DNA of 64,000 bases from Monomorium pharaonis (GCF_013373865.1 NC_050467.1:30092996-30156995); one strand, 5' to 3'. Shown: positions 29,901 to 39,510, numbered from the stretch's first letter. A program made the numbers and translations. Notes: a model not told the origin generated them from the letters alone.

Positions 29901-32900
29901 ATAACTTGACCGATTTTATAAGGTCCGTCGTAGACTAGGTGGATTTTTTTGGTAAGTCTTCTGCTCGCGTCGCTTCTTCGATGAAGCTTTATCCAAACCT
30001 TGTCGCCAATTTCATAAGGTTTTGCCTCCTCCGATTTGTCCGTTTGCACCTTACGTTGAGTGGCCCGTTTCCTTAGGATTTCCGCTGCTTGCTCGATTAA
30101 ATTTTGTAATTTGGCCTCCGCGTCTTCTTCGTCTTCCGTCTCTATCTCCTCACGCGGTTTTAAGCGCTGATCGATGTGCAACAGATTTTCGTGTATCCTG
30201 TGTAAGTCCGCGGGTCTACACCCTGTGCTTGAGTGCGTAGTACTGTTAATGGTGTCTTCGGCGCGTTTAATCACCCTGTCCCATCTTACTTGACGGTCAA
30301 AGGCGTAGACTCGAATAATGCGACCAATTTCTCGCATCACCCGCTCTACGGGGTTAGATTGGGGATTATAAGGCGATGTTTTACGGATTGTGAGTCCCAT
30401 TTCTACCGAAAATTCGCGCCATCTATTTGTAATGAATTGACCCCCGTTGTCGGTCAAAATTTCGTTTGGAATCCCGACATCGTTAAAATACTTTAGTTGT
30501 AGGGTGTCAATAATCGTATCTAATTTCTGATTCGGCATTGGGTATAATTTTGTCAATTTTGAAAATTGATCCATGATCACTAATATATACTTATTTCCCT
30601 TTGCCGTTTGTGGTAGTGGTCCGAAAATATCGATCGATACTACTACACCCGGTTTCTCTGGCAGGTCGTAATACTCGATACCTCTTGTCGCGCGAGTGTA
30701 ATATTTAGTCGCTTGACACACGTCGCACGATGCTACCACGTCTCTAACTAATTTATCTAAATTATTAATCGCAAAGTGTCTCCTAACAAAATCTAGTGTC
30801 TTATCGGTGCCAAAGTGTAAGAGATACTTGTGCACTTTATTTACGAGTCGCCATCTGATACTATCCGGAACTATAATTTTGTCACCATCGTTAGTGGCTA
30901 CTCTAATTAAATCGTCTCTTAATATGTACGCATCCGGTTCGTTCGCGGTCTTGTCTAACAAATCTAGATCTTGATTTTGCGCGGTTTTAATACACTCTAC
31001 CCATTCGCTCGTTTCTAATTCGTCGTTGGGTTGTTGTATCGCGGCTATCGTTTTAGTTAAGTCGACCTTTTTCGCGTATCCGTTTTGCATGTTATTTCTA
31101 GATAACGTATCTGCAATCGTATTCTCTTTACCCGGAATGTGACATATTTCCAAGTCAAATTCATTTAGAAATGACATCCATCTGGCAATTCTGCCGCTGT
31201 CACTTGAACAAGATTTCAAAAACTTTAGCGCGCGGTGGTCCGTATGAACGCGAACTTTTCGTCCCAAAAGAGTGGTGTGCCATTTCTTTAGCGCCCAGAC
31301 GAGCGCCAGGCACTCGATCTCGGTGACTGTGTAATTGAGTTCAGCGCCCTTCAAAGACCGGCTCGCATAAGCTATTGTGTATTTACGATCGGGTTCGTCA
31401 TCCCTATACTGGTACAATCGCGCACCTAAACCGTATTTAGAGGCGTCGACGAAAATACCAAATTTTCTGTTAGGCTGGATGACAAAAAGTTTTTCAGCTT
31501 CGTCAAACGCGCGTTTTATCTCGTTGAACGCGGTTTGTTCGTTACTGGTCCACGCAAATTTGACGTTTTTCCGCAATAAATTTTCTAACGGTTTTGCCAT
31601 TCTCGCGAGTCCCTTCACGAATCTTCTATCCCAATTTATCAGTCCCAGAAAGGCTTGAATTCCCTTCTTGTTTTTAGGACGTTCAAAATTTTTTATCGCG
31701 TTTTTGGTGTCCTCGTTCATCTCGGCATTTATTTGATCGAACGTATGTCCGAGAAACCTAATTTCGGTTTTCATGAAGTCGCATTTTTCCGGATTAAGTC
31801 GAAATCCTACCTTCTGTAATTTTTCGAATACGTAGTTCAAATGGAATATATGCTCCTTTAGGGTGTTAGACGCGATCAATATGTCATCTAAATAAACGAT
31901 CGTGAATGCATCGCATTCGTCCCCTAACGCTTTTCTAATCGCGCGGGTGAACGACGCACCTGCGGTCTTTAACCCAAATGGCATTCGCTTGAACACGTAA
32001 GTCTGATTGTCGAACATGAATCCAGTAAATTTCGCGCTTTCCGTTTCGAGTGGTACTTGCCAAAAAGCTTTTGCGATATCTAGCGTAGTAAAAAATTGTT
32101 TGCTTCCGATTCTGCGAAAGACTTCTTCTATCGTCGGCGGTTGGTCGTGATCATTTTCCATGCGTTTGTTCAATTCACGCGCATCGAGACAAAGTCGTAT
32201 TTCTCCTGACTTTTTAACTACTACTACTAACGGGCTAATATATTGCGTAGGCGCTCGCTCGACGATACCATCCTTTTCTAAATTGAGAATATGCTCGCGC
32301 ACTTTTTCACGATGCACTTCTGCGATTGGATAGACTTTCGTCTTGAACGCACGCTCCGTCTTCATTTTTATACGATGCTGGTAGTGTGTCACGCAACCGA
32401 TTTCGTTTTTAAATAACTCGCTAAATCGATTAAGGGTCTTTTTAAGTAATTTTTTTGCTTCGTGTGCGCTCTCTTCGTTTGATAATTCGAGATTACACAA
32501 CGTACCTTCGATTTTCGCTTCGTTAAATTTTACCGCAAACTTTTCTTTGTTGCAATCCAGTATCGCGGCTTGATCCATCAAGAAATCCATTCCGAGTATC
32601 ATGTCGTACGATAGACTTTTTACGACGTAGAACTCGTGGATGAAATCTCGATTCCCGATTTTAAATTCAATTTGTACGCGATTCGCGATTGGTTGACCTT
32701 TGTCGTTGAATGCGCCACGTAGCAAGAATTTTCTAATCGGTATGATTTTTAATTTAATTGCTTCGGAATTTAGCCGATCGAACAGGTCCTTCGTTAACGC
32801 GGAAATTTGTGCCCCGGTATCGACCAATGCAGTTGTACGGACGTTCTGCATAGTGACCTCCACGTATGGTGACGGTTTTCTGCTATCCGCGCTCTGGTCT

Positions 32901-34408
32901 GAATCTGACACCTCTTTAATATCGCGTAAGATCTCCCTTGTCCGAATAATAGCTAGATGTTTTTCCTCCGCGGTTTGGTCAACAATTTCGTCGTCGGTAT
33001 TGCTTTCAACGTTTTCTACGACTGACGTTATCGCTGCAACCTTTCTTTTTTCCTTTGCGCCTTTCTCGAGCGTAATTCGCTTATCGAAATTCGGCTTTTT
33101 CTTTTCGGCTAACGCTAACTCTTTTTTGGCTTTATTCGCGACTTTCCTATCGTACGGTACGATTTCACGAGTGGTCGTTTCCTCCTCGTCCGTGTCGGAT
33201 ATCTCAGTAATTTCCGGTTTAGACGTTTTTTCGAAACGTACCTTGTTAGGTTGCCACGCGGTACGATCCCTTCTTTTGTTCTCGCTAGGCCACGATTTGT
33301 TTTTCCAGCTCGCTACGCGTCTTTCCCCCGCCCCATCGTCGCTTGTATCGCGGCGTTTGTTTACGTTTGAGGACGGTGCATGACTCGACACGCTCGCTCG
33401 CTTGGTTAACGCGGTTTTTTCCTTAGCGGTTTTCTGGGTTTCGTCACGCGATTTTTGTTTTTTATTTCGTTCTCGCTCGTATTCGAGTTCGTCTAATAAT
33501 TTAATAAATTCCTCGACGTTCTTTACGGTAGTCGGACGTATCTCCCTCGCGATCTCTCGACCGAAATGTCTCTTGACGTTCCGAATGATCTCGAGTTCTG
33601 ACATCGGTGGACTTAAATGTTTAGCTTGTTTCGCGATGTTCAGGGCATATTCGGCCATTGATTTATGCTCGTTTTCCCTGTAACTTCCCGCGTAAATTTG
33701 TTCACGGAATCTCGCTTGCTGTTCCTCTCCCCAGAAGTATTCTATAAATGTCTCTTTCGCTTCGTTTATGCTATCGGGCTCGCGTACGTCGAACCAACTT
33801 GACGCATTACCTCGCATGCACTTTCCGAAAAAATACAGCTGTTCTGTTTCGCTGATTTCCTCGTATTTCGCGATTTTATCGAAACGATTTATAAACTTCA
33901 TCGGGTTTTGGGAGTCTGATTTCCCGAAAAATTTTAGATCTTCAAACGGGCTTTTCAACCATCCCCCTTTTGGTAGTCTCGCTTGCATAACGTTATTTCC
34001 GTCGCGGGCCGTCGGTTCGCGCGTCGGTGCAACTTCTAATCCGCTCGTTGACTCGCGTTCGGGACGCTCGTCGTCGGTTTTCTCGTGCAACCGTTGTTCA
34101 CGCGTCTCTAAAACCTCTAACCTCTGACGCACTTCCGCTAATAGCAAAACGATCTCGTCACCTTTACCAGAACTACTCTCCTCCTTGCGTGCCAATTCGC
34201 TCTGTTGCAAGCGTTTACGCAGGATTTCGTTCTCCTCTATCAAACGATTTATATCCGCGGCACTCATTTCGATTTCGGTTTCGGCCACGTTTTTAGCTTT
34301 GGACCTCGTTACTCTCTCGTCGTTAGACTTCTTTTTCGGCGAATGCGCTACACGCGGTTTCGTATAATCGTGCACGGCGCTTGGTTCGTTGTCGTCACTT
34401 TTACTCAT
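26993..34408 (-). CDS. gag-pol: Gag-Pol polyprotein of the full-length Gypsy element
   Basis: 2471 codons, ATG at 34408, no internal stop. In order: N-terminal coiled coil (about 48-110); gag core with the WF-x(n)-F-x-EYFWGE region (about 150-310) and no CCHC knuckle; retropepsin VDTGAQ (about 530); RT (about 680-890) with FTTLDIAKAFWQ and YLDD (about 841); RNase H FVDASKYG and HTDHRALKF to HIPGKENTIADTLSR (about 985-1100); integrase HHCC (about 1193-1231) and D-D-E near 1258, 1318 and 1354; GPY/F-like YDGPYKI (about 1485). A 900-residue extension follows. It has a possible second protease-like fold, MDSRGEFNVIT (about 1671-1681), and an LTR-encoded tail (2394-2471) with core ERKTSDGKNIVSVILQR. 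The tail is shared by the solo LTRs. It makes and integrates element DNA; the extension's role is unknown. Confidence 0.95.
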   Translation of the reverse strand: MSKSDDNEPSAVHDYTKPRVAHSPKKKSNDERVTRSKAKNVAETEIEMSAADINRLIEENEILRKRLQQSELARKEESSSGKGDEIVLLLAEVRQRLEVLETREQRLHEKTDDERPERESTSGLEVAPTREPTARDGNNVMQARLPKGGWLKSPFEDLKFFGKSDSQNPMKFINRFDKIAKYEEISETEQLYFFGKCMRGNASSWFDVREPDSINEAKETFIEYFWGEEQQARFREQIYAGSYRENEHKSMAEYALNIAKQAKHLSPPMSELEIIRNVKRHFGREIAREIRPTTVKNVEEFIKLLDELEYERERNKKQKSRDETQKTAKEKTALTKRASVSSHAPSSNVNKRRDTSDDGAGERRVASWKNKSWPSENKRRDRTAWQPNKVRFEKTSKPEITEISDTDEEETTTREIVPYDRKVANKAKKELALAEKKKPNFDKRITLEKGAKEKRKVAAITSVVENVESNTDDEIVDQTAEEKHLAIIRTREILRDIKEVSDSDQSADSRKPSPYVEVTMQNVRTTALVDTGAQISALTKDLFDRLNSEAIKLKIIPIRKFLLRGAFNDKGQPIANRVQIEFKIGNRDFIHEFYVVKSLSYDMILGMDFLMDQAAILDCNKEKFAVKFNEAKIEGTLCNLELSNEESAHEAKKLLKKTLNRFSELFKNEIGCVTHYQHRIKMKTERAFKTKVYPIAEVHREKVREHILNLEKDGIVERAPTQYISPLVVVVKKSGEIRLCLDARELNKRMENDHDQPPTIEEVFRRIGSKQFFTTLDIAKAFWQVPLETESAKFTGFMFDNQTYVFKRMPFGLKTAGASFTRAIRKALGDECDAFTIVYLDDILIASNTLKEHIFHLNYVFEKLQKVGFRLNPEKCDFMKTEIRFLGHTFDQINAEMNEDTKNAIKNFERPKNKKGIQAFLGLINWDRRFVKGLARMAKPLENLLRKNVKFAWTSNEQTAFNEIKRAFDEAEKLFVIQPNRKFGIFVDASKYGLGARLYQYRDDEPDRKYTIAYASRSLKGAELNYTVTEIECLALVWALKKWHTTLLGRKVRVHTDHRALKFLKSCSSDSGRIARWMSFLNEFDLEICHIPGKENTIADTLSRNNMQNGYAKKVDLTKTIAAIQQPNDELETSEWVECIKTAQNQDLDLLDKTANEPDAYILRDDLIRVATNDGDKIIVPDSIRWRLVNKVHKYLLHFGTDKTLDFVRRHFAINNLDKLVRDVVASCDVCQATKYYTRATRGIEYYDLPEKPGVVVSIDIFGPLPQTAKGNKYILVIMDQFSKLTKLYPMPNQKLDTIIDTLQLKYFNDVGIPNEILTDNGGQFITNRWREFSVEMGLTIRKTSPYNPQSNPVERVMREIGRIIRVYAFDRQVRWDRVIKRAEDTINSTTHSSTGCRPADLHRIHENLLHIDQRLKPREEIETEDEEDAEAKLQNLIEQAAEILRKRATQRKVQTDKSEEAKPYEIGDKVWIKLHRRSDASRRLTKKIHLVYDGPYKIGQVIRTNAYLVVDSDDNALGVFNARQLKPHREARMMDAMEVNLISKSSRTPNATKKPEKERKKISKQEKEIRCINMITVPGNKKRINNQQIDSCIDELRQGNLIDQMTLNSSDNEIHDTQTSNVTRRPKHRPKQPISEKGMRHISRIKKLLTGQIPAGWIYAKVEGQDIRVTMDSRGEFNVITSGAVELIERRNNRDLEKTTESVNIPAYLRREKWTRIKAVTVHTEIFSREIDVEAMILEMAEPILLIARNSRKELASLLRNPASPKKKLERWGKTRSKIEMLRIEKQLNATQTEKGKSKWTNEPTSDKKQHTNSPPSEIVLDEEITQPSDSYEHTIRQEVSPILTTSKRPININDQISVSLTKPVINLDDEDCTQKCSSAKSLALKSANHYKISRNTKSNDILEIVNKPESDTRQISDSDLSASSDTGIEMRWNSKKRNSQKISSETFTRNNKPKHSRSKNLIVTQDDSSLYEIVICDTEQSAYDWYVGRKSDNALKTTSGHEDSLNVSRGNKVSRTPEARDKPNAQPITARVATPDSSQSSSPIKGVGTPISVRSDQRSRTAAITQAAHPAQSKTKIERDTGNERFLRILRMMENLKEIGFDSEEEKVIRRAKAGILKEELALRRRGRLKFLNSLAKEIGDEEGDDASLEHLENLIRADKQKNEVLTKLLNEHYRHLAKRNCIFDTTDLKDREGNVIGAIKLMVEVEIHDPSKDTEAYAEILTVFSNGIVQIQHKQNNPPEETPQGISEEQLPDEITAEDEAQNATENVETPTKEPNLKINEEQPAEAQQKAIPQIEQTHADEESEKENRHEKDLKKSSQRKKIKPSSSAKQEKGKPRAWTFHKKSKSEARKSRRYATSCSDSDSEEVIPAPKKRKALSPDCKSGQSPLEGVVKPAPRSSQHPDPAAAVASTSGLSATQPKVFVAERVERKTSDGKNIVSVILQRTPVPADDGATPGKPTRPEDHREAA
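27226..27240 (-). other. Polypurine tract
   Basis: The minus strand reads CCTTAGAGGGGGTAG directly before the TGAAACCGG start of the 3' LTR, the expected plus-strand primer. It is translated as part of the gag-pol frame (LEGVV). Confidence 0.7.
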
Positions 34409-34554
34409 CCTGTGTTCGTTTCCGGTTTACTATCTTTTAAGAAAACTCGGCACTTCTCAGTACTGTATACGCGAGATATTATTATCCGTTACGCTGCACC
34501 GATAAACTTTTTACACGATTCTAAATCGAAGTTTAATCACTCGGGTTTGTAACG

Positions 34555-34571
34555 TCCTGTCACGGTCGCCA
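34555..34571 (-). other. Primer-binding-site-like sequence, displaced
   Basis: TGGCGACCGTGACAGGA on the minus strand fits the 3' end of insect tRNA-Arg, as in several Gypsy families. It starts 136 bases inside the 5' LTR edge rather than directly next to it. A shorter relative, TGGCGACCGTG, is found inside each LTR (34796-34806 in the 5' LTR). Confidence 0.5.
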
Positions 34572-34707
34572 TTTAAGACTTAGGAAAGTAAGTGTGTGCT
34601 TTATCAGCGACGTACCGATTTACGACTTGCCAGAGGATAAAATTAGCATCGGACCTCGTCCTCGAATTTACAAGCCCAGGATATACCCCACGAATACACA
34701 CCTTCAC
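34572..34707 (-). other. Spacer between 5' LTR and primer-like site
   Basis: 136 bases with no tRNA match at the LTR edge that I can recognise (GTGAAGGTGTGTATTCG). No reading frame is supported. Confidence 0.5.
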
Positions 34708-36900
34708 TGTGACCGGAGATTTGATACACGGAATTAGAACTTTCGGATAATTTGGAGACTCACAAACCTTTTGTCGCTCTTTTTCAGGTCCCCTACACGG
34801 TCGCCAGCTTCTTTAACCTTCACCAGAAGCAAGGTTGTCTCGATCGCCTTGTGATGACTGCAACGGCCTCGAGCTCTCGAACGGATTTCCGACGTCTCGG
34901 CTGGATAGCAACTCGCACGTAATCCTATGGCACTCGTGCTCAAGCACACGCGGAATCCACACTTATTATTAGGAACTAATTATCTCTTTTATTTTTCAGG
35001 TGCTGCTGCTTTTCCCAGGATGGATCAGGAACGGCTCTCCTTCCAGGAACGGCCTCAAGTAAGTAACTAACTTTTATTTCAGGATTATCAAGGATCATCG
35101 CCCAGGAACAGGATCGTCGCACAACACTTAGGTAAGTAATCAGTTCTCTTTGTTTTGTTAACAATAACAATAAAAATTTATTCAAGAAAATATGTATGAT
35201 TTCCTTATATCACAGACACTTCCCGTCCGCGTCGCTTAATTCACAATCGAGTGAACGAATGAGACTATCGAATAGTCTTTTCTATTTGTCACACCTACTC
35301 GCATTCGGGTGACTATAATTTTTAACGCGAAACGTTTCCTAATTACACGAATCGCGGAACTTCCGCCGGCGGTCACCTACTAGCATTCGGCGACCCACGC
35401 CCTAACGCTCACAAAGATCGGGCGCGAAAACTCGTCTTTCACTCTTGCGAGATGTTAACGCTGTTAAGGTTCCGGCGCGAAAGCTGTCGAGAGCTCTCGC
35501 TGCTCGCTTATGTACCGGGAGAGAGACGCTACCCCCTCCCGACGGGATCCGCCAATCCCGCGTAGCGTCGGTGTTACCGGGCGCGAGGCTTGGTGGAAGC
35601 CCCCACTCCTTCTGGCTTGCACGGCTGCGCGGCGTCGTTGCGCCGTGGGGCGTCGCGTTCGTTGTCCCCTCCATCTCGGCGTATCCCCACCATCAAGCGG
35701 AGACTGCACTTGTAAGCGCAGCTGTCTGCCTTCGATCGCACTTAAAGTGTTATACACACCGACTAACCAATTTTATGTTGTACGTGGCTCACTAAAGCCA
35801 CGACACTAGGAAATGCATCGAATAAGCGTAAGAAACTAAAAGGTGGCGTTGAGCCTGAAAATAATTAGATTCGTAAGAAAGTAAGCATAACACAAAAGTT
35901 GTGCTTCGAGCATGTCCAAATGACAATTTCGTAAAATCGAAAAAATATCAAATAGTACCAATCCCTCAGTGGGTGTCTGTTATACGTAAAATATGCACCA
36001 GAGTGCGATTCGATGCATTTGCTAATGTTTCTGTAAAATTTTGAATATTGCACTTAAAGTGCAGTTTTTATACTATAGAGATTGCACTTAAGGTGCAGTT
36101 TGCTTAAACTTGCTAAATGAATTACTAAACTTATAAAGTGACTTGAATCACACGTAATATGACTAATTATAAATAAAAGAACGAATTTGGCGTTGAGCCT
36201 AAGTGTTTTTAAACTAATTAACTTAACATTAGGGCACATGCGTTGTGCTTCTGGCAACATGCTTGCCAGTACAAAAAATAACTATTTGACTGTTTTAGAA
36301 GTATGCTGGGTAGCTAATGATTATTATAATTACTGTGAAAAGGAAAATAGCTAATAAAGCTAGTAGTACCATGCAAGGTACTGATATCATAGTATAAAAA
36401 ATGTCACACACGAACATATGAAAATAAGACTTAGAAAACTTAGAAACTAAGAATATAAGTAGAATTAAAACACACGAATGTATATATTTATGTAATAAGA
36501 AAAAGTTAAGAAATGAATTATGGATAGGTCACGAATTTGACACTATCAGCTCGCGCTGGTTTTCCGCTCGCTCGTTAATCGAACTAAAATTATTTAACAA
36601 AAGTTTAGAAAATAAATTAAAAATAAGAAAATCTTTCAGGGTTTGACCTCGTAGATGTAAGCGCGTCCTACGCCGCTTCCCTGTGGTCCTCGGGTCGGGT
36701 TGGCTTTCCAGGGGTAGCCCCGTCGTCCGCCGGTACAGGAGTACGCTGCAGGATGACACTTACGATGTTTTTCCCGTCGCTCGTTTTCCTCTCGACCCTT
36801 TCAGCTACGAAAACCTTGGGCTGCGTCGCAGAGAGGCCAGATGTCGATGCCACTGCCGCCGCCGGGTCAGGATGCTGGGAGCTTCTGGGGGCCGGTTTCA
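34708..36900 (-). repeat. 5' LTR of the full-length Gypsy element
   Basis: The same 2193 bases as the 3' LTR. The pol tail frame (36668-36901) is present here too but without pol in front of it. The promoter in this copy would drive the genomic RNA: GGTACATAAGCGAGC replaces a canonical TATA near 35509, with GATTGGCGGATCC upstream. Confidence 0.95.
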
Positions 36901-36920
36901 AGGTTAGGTTAGGTTAGGTT
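36901..36920 (+). repeat. Telomere-type tract, four AGGTT units
   Basis: The longest uninterrupted tract in the window and the last one. It joins the Gypsy element to the 5' end of a non-LTR element. Confidence 0.9.
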
Positions 36921-39510
36921 CAAATGCATATTAAACAACATATATAGATACTTTGTAACATTAGGTTATAAAATAATATCCTTTATATGTAAAATAGAAT
37001 AAGACTAGCTATAAATTACGTATAAATATTAAACATTAAAAAATAAAGAACACATATATAAGAAAAGATAAGTATTAAGCCTCATACATAGGCCTTGGAT
37101 GAGACCCACTGGAGGTGCTTAGAATCTTCTATAGTCTTTATATTGGATGCCTTATTTTCATTTACGCGGTAATTGACGTACCGATAACCGATTGTAAACT
37201 ATAGGTTTATTTATAGAACTTAAATTAAGATTAGTTATAACAGATCAAGAGGCTGAGTACATTAAAACTCAGTCGAGTCCTATCCAAAAAAGGATAGGAC
37301 AGTTTAAGAGTTGCTCACAACGAGATCTCTCACTACCGGCTAGTGATTACACGGAACCTCGTGTATGCTCGCTTTATAACGGCCCGTAGAAGAGCGGTCT
37401 AGATAAAGATTAAATATAATGGATTTGCCAAAAAATCAAAAGAAAATAATATCTAAAATAGGACCAAGAATGAAGGAAAAAAATATTACCGACAAAATGG
37501 CTTTAGAATATGAGGCTAGATCAAGACCCATAGTGGTGCCGGTCGAAAACATAGATTTGGATCCTAACTATAGAAAAAAGCTAAGAAGTCAAACAATTTT
37601 GGGTAATATTAACTTTAATAGAGAAGATGTCCCGGAAGTGATAGAGATAAGTGATGAAGAGGAAGAAGAAATAATAATAGGAGGTACCAAAAAGAAGAAA
37701 GGACCACAAGGCCCCCGCTGGGGCAGCAAAAGTCCATACACGAAAGTGGTACCATCTAGGATCCCTAGCTGGAAGGCGAACTTGGAGGATGAAGATTGGG
37801 AATACGCAGATACTTCGGCACAAATAGGGAAACACGAAAAAAGAGATAAAAATAAAGACAAAGGAAATATTGAGGGGGAGATTAAAAAGAAAACAAAGAT
37901 ACCTAAAAAGAAAAAGGAGGAGATACAAGAAAAAATAGAGCAATATCAAATTATGACGGCGAACCAACTCGCGGTAGAGGCCCTACACAAGCTTAAAAAA
38001 TTAGAAGAAGCTAGAGCAAGCTCCTCAAATTTGCAAGGCAAGATAAGTGGAGAAATGAAAGAGTGTATAATGTACACCAATTGTATCGTAGAGAAATTGG
38101 CTATGAGAGCATCGGAGACGGGAGACTTAGACTACTATAAACAGCAATATATGATGCTGACCAATAAGCTAAAGGAGAAGGAGAATAACATTGCGGAGGA
38201 TAAACCCAAAGGAAACAGAGATAGCGAGGGGAATATCCAAACTAAAATGTTTAAAGGAAGTCAAAGATTAGAGGCATCTGAAGAGGAGGAGGAGGAGGAA
38301 CAAGCTAGTGAAATTAACTATGAAAAAGAAACATATCAGAATAAAGGAGACTCAAAAAAAAAAAAAAATGTCTCAAACTTAAAGAATACACAAATTCAAC
38401 GTAAAGTGATAATAAATGAAAAATTAAATAAAACAAAAATGGCGGAACCTATGAATAAAAATGAAGGGGAATGGAAAACGGTCAGTAACCGGCGTCAAAG
38501 AAGAAGATCTAATACATCTACCAATGAAGACAGTGAGGGCGAAAGTAGGAGTGAATATGAGTCGGAAGGAGAAAATAGTTATAGGAAAAGAAGAAATTCG
38601 CCCAGAAGAGTACCGCGCAAATCAGAAGCGATAACAATCAATTTAGAGGATAATGCAAACTCGTTCGCTAATATTATGAGGAAAGCGCGAGCAAAGATTT
38701 CTCTTGAAGAATTTGAAATCGACAATACAAAAGTGCGTAAGTCAGTCTCAGGAGGAATCATAATTGAGATATCTGGGGAGAATATGGGAGACAAAGCCGA
38801 CAAGCTTGCAAACAAATTAAAAGAAGTTCTCGAAGAAGAGAAGGTAATAATTGGACGCCCCTCAAGAGCGGCAGAAATGATCATATATGGATTTGAGGAC
38901 TCGATTGAACCGGAGAAAATAAAGGGTATAATTGCTAAGACCGGGAAATGTGCAGAAATAAGCATCAAAGTAGTTTCTAAGAGATATATGAGAAATGGGC
39001 TCTGTTCAGTATGGATAAGATGTCCATTGGAAAGTGCAATTTTAATTTCAAGAATGGATAGAATAAGAGTAGGATGGTCTTATGCTGGGGTGGAACTGCT
39101 GAGGCGTCGTCCATTACAGTGCTTCAAATGTTTCGCTGTGGGTCATGCTTTTCAGCGCTGCTCCTCAAGTGAAGATCGAAGAGGGAGATGCTTCAATTGC
39201 GGACAGGAAGGGCATTTTGCATATCAATGCAGGAATGAACCACACTGCCCGCCTTGTAAAGAGAGAGGAAGAAATTCCAATCACAGAGCGGGTAGTGCAG
39301 AATGCACCCCTCAGTCTCCAAGGAGAGTTCCATTAAAGAGTCAAAACAAAAGATTATTATCACCGGGCTCCCCCCCAAAGGTTATAGAGGGAGACACAGT
39401 GACGTTAGGTAGAAAAATTAAGAAAGGGAAGCGAGTTGCAATGTCGTATGAAAATATAGCCGCAAACGAAATTAGCTCGCAAGAAGAAATCTATTTCTAA
39501 TGCTATCAGC
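36921..39510 (+). mobile_element. Non-LTR retrotransposon 5' part (5' UTR and ORF1)
   Basis: It begins CAAATGCATATT directly after (AGGTT)4, has an AT-rich 5' UTR of about 500 bases, and a complete ORF1. A TAATG overlap marks a possible ORF2 start at 39499, but that frame stops after six codons and no endonuclease or RT follows. The element therefore lacks its 3' part, the reverse of usual 5' truncation. Its AT-rich composition differs sharply from the GC-rich R1-clade copies at 1 and 9021, so it is another family. Confidence 0.7.
37419..39500 (+). CDS. ORF1 Gag-like protein of an R1-clade-type element
   Basis: 693 codons from ATG to TAA, intact. The first 500 residues are charged and low in complexity: K/E-rich blocks, an acidic stretch EEEEEEE-like near residue 290, and an SR/E-rich part near 360-400. 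A folded segment follows (about 410-560). Three zinc knuckles lie in a row: CFKCFAVGHAFQRC (about 568), CFNCGQEGHFAYQC (about 591) and CPPC...H...C (about 610-627). That triple arrangement is typical of R1/TRAS/Jockey ORF1. The protein would bind element RNA; in TRAS/SART relatives ORF1 also directs particles to telomeres, an inference here. The C-terminal 65 residues are basic. Confidence 0.85.
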   Translation: MDLPKNQKKIISKIGPRMKEKNITDKMALEYEARSRPIVVPVENIDLDPNYRKKLRSQTILGNINFNREDVPEVIEISDEEEEEIIIGGTKKKKGPQGPRWGSKSPYTKVVPSRIPSWKANLEDEDWEYADTSAQIGKHEKRDKNKDKGNIEGEIKKKTKIPKKKKEEIQEKIEQYQIMTANQLAVEALHKLKKLEEARASSSNLQGKISGEMKECIMYTNCIVEKLAMRASETGDLDYYKQQYMMLTNKLKEKENNIAEDKPKGNRDSEGNIQTKMFKGSQRLEASEEEEEEEQASEINYEKETYQNKGDSKKKKNVSNLKNTQIQRKVIINEKLNKTKMAEPMNKNEGEWKTVSNRRQRRRSNTSTNEDSEGESRSEYESEGENSYRKRRNSPRRVPRKSEAITINLEDNANSFANIMRKARAKISLEEFEIDNTKVRKSVSGGIIIEISGENMGDKADKLANKLKEVLEEEKVIIGRPSRAAEMIIYGFEDSIEPEKIKGIIAKTGKCAEISIKVVSKRYMRNGLCSVWIRCPLESAILISRMDRIRVGWSYAGVELLRRRPLQCFKCFAVGHAFQRCSSSEDRRGRCFNCGQEGHFAYQCRNEPHCPPCKERGRNSNHRAGSAECTPQSPRRVPLKSQNKRLLSPGSPPKVIEGDTVTLGRKIKKGKRVAMSYENIAANEISSQEEIYF

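Larger units (their letters stand above)
25033..36900 (-). mobile_element. Full-length Ty3/Gypsy retrotransposon in telomere-type repeat
   Basis: 11,868 bases bounded by two 2193-base direct repeats that start TGTGACCGG and end CCGGTTTCA, with AGGT on both sides (25029-25032, 36901-36904). In the comparison I made by eye the LTRs differ at one base (C at 26470, T at 36145), so the insertion is young. Between them one minus-strand frame covers gag, protease, RT, RNase H, integrase and a long extension. A purine tract abuts the 3' LTR. No envelope-like frame is seen. All essential motifs are present, so it may be competent. Confidence 0.95.

Noticed and set aside
32700..33383. 227-codon plus-strand frame opposite gag-pol
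   Set aside because: Serine/phenylalanine-rich mirror of the lysine/glutamate-rich linker of gag-pol; no independent evidence.
37581..37967. Hydrophobic minus-strand frames opposite ORF1
   Set aside because: Phenylalanine/leucine-rich mirror of K/E-rich coding sequence, not a membrane protein gene.
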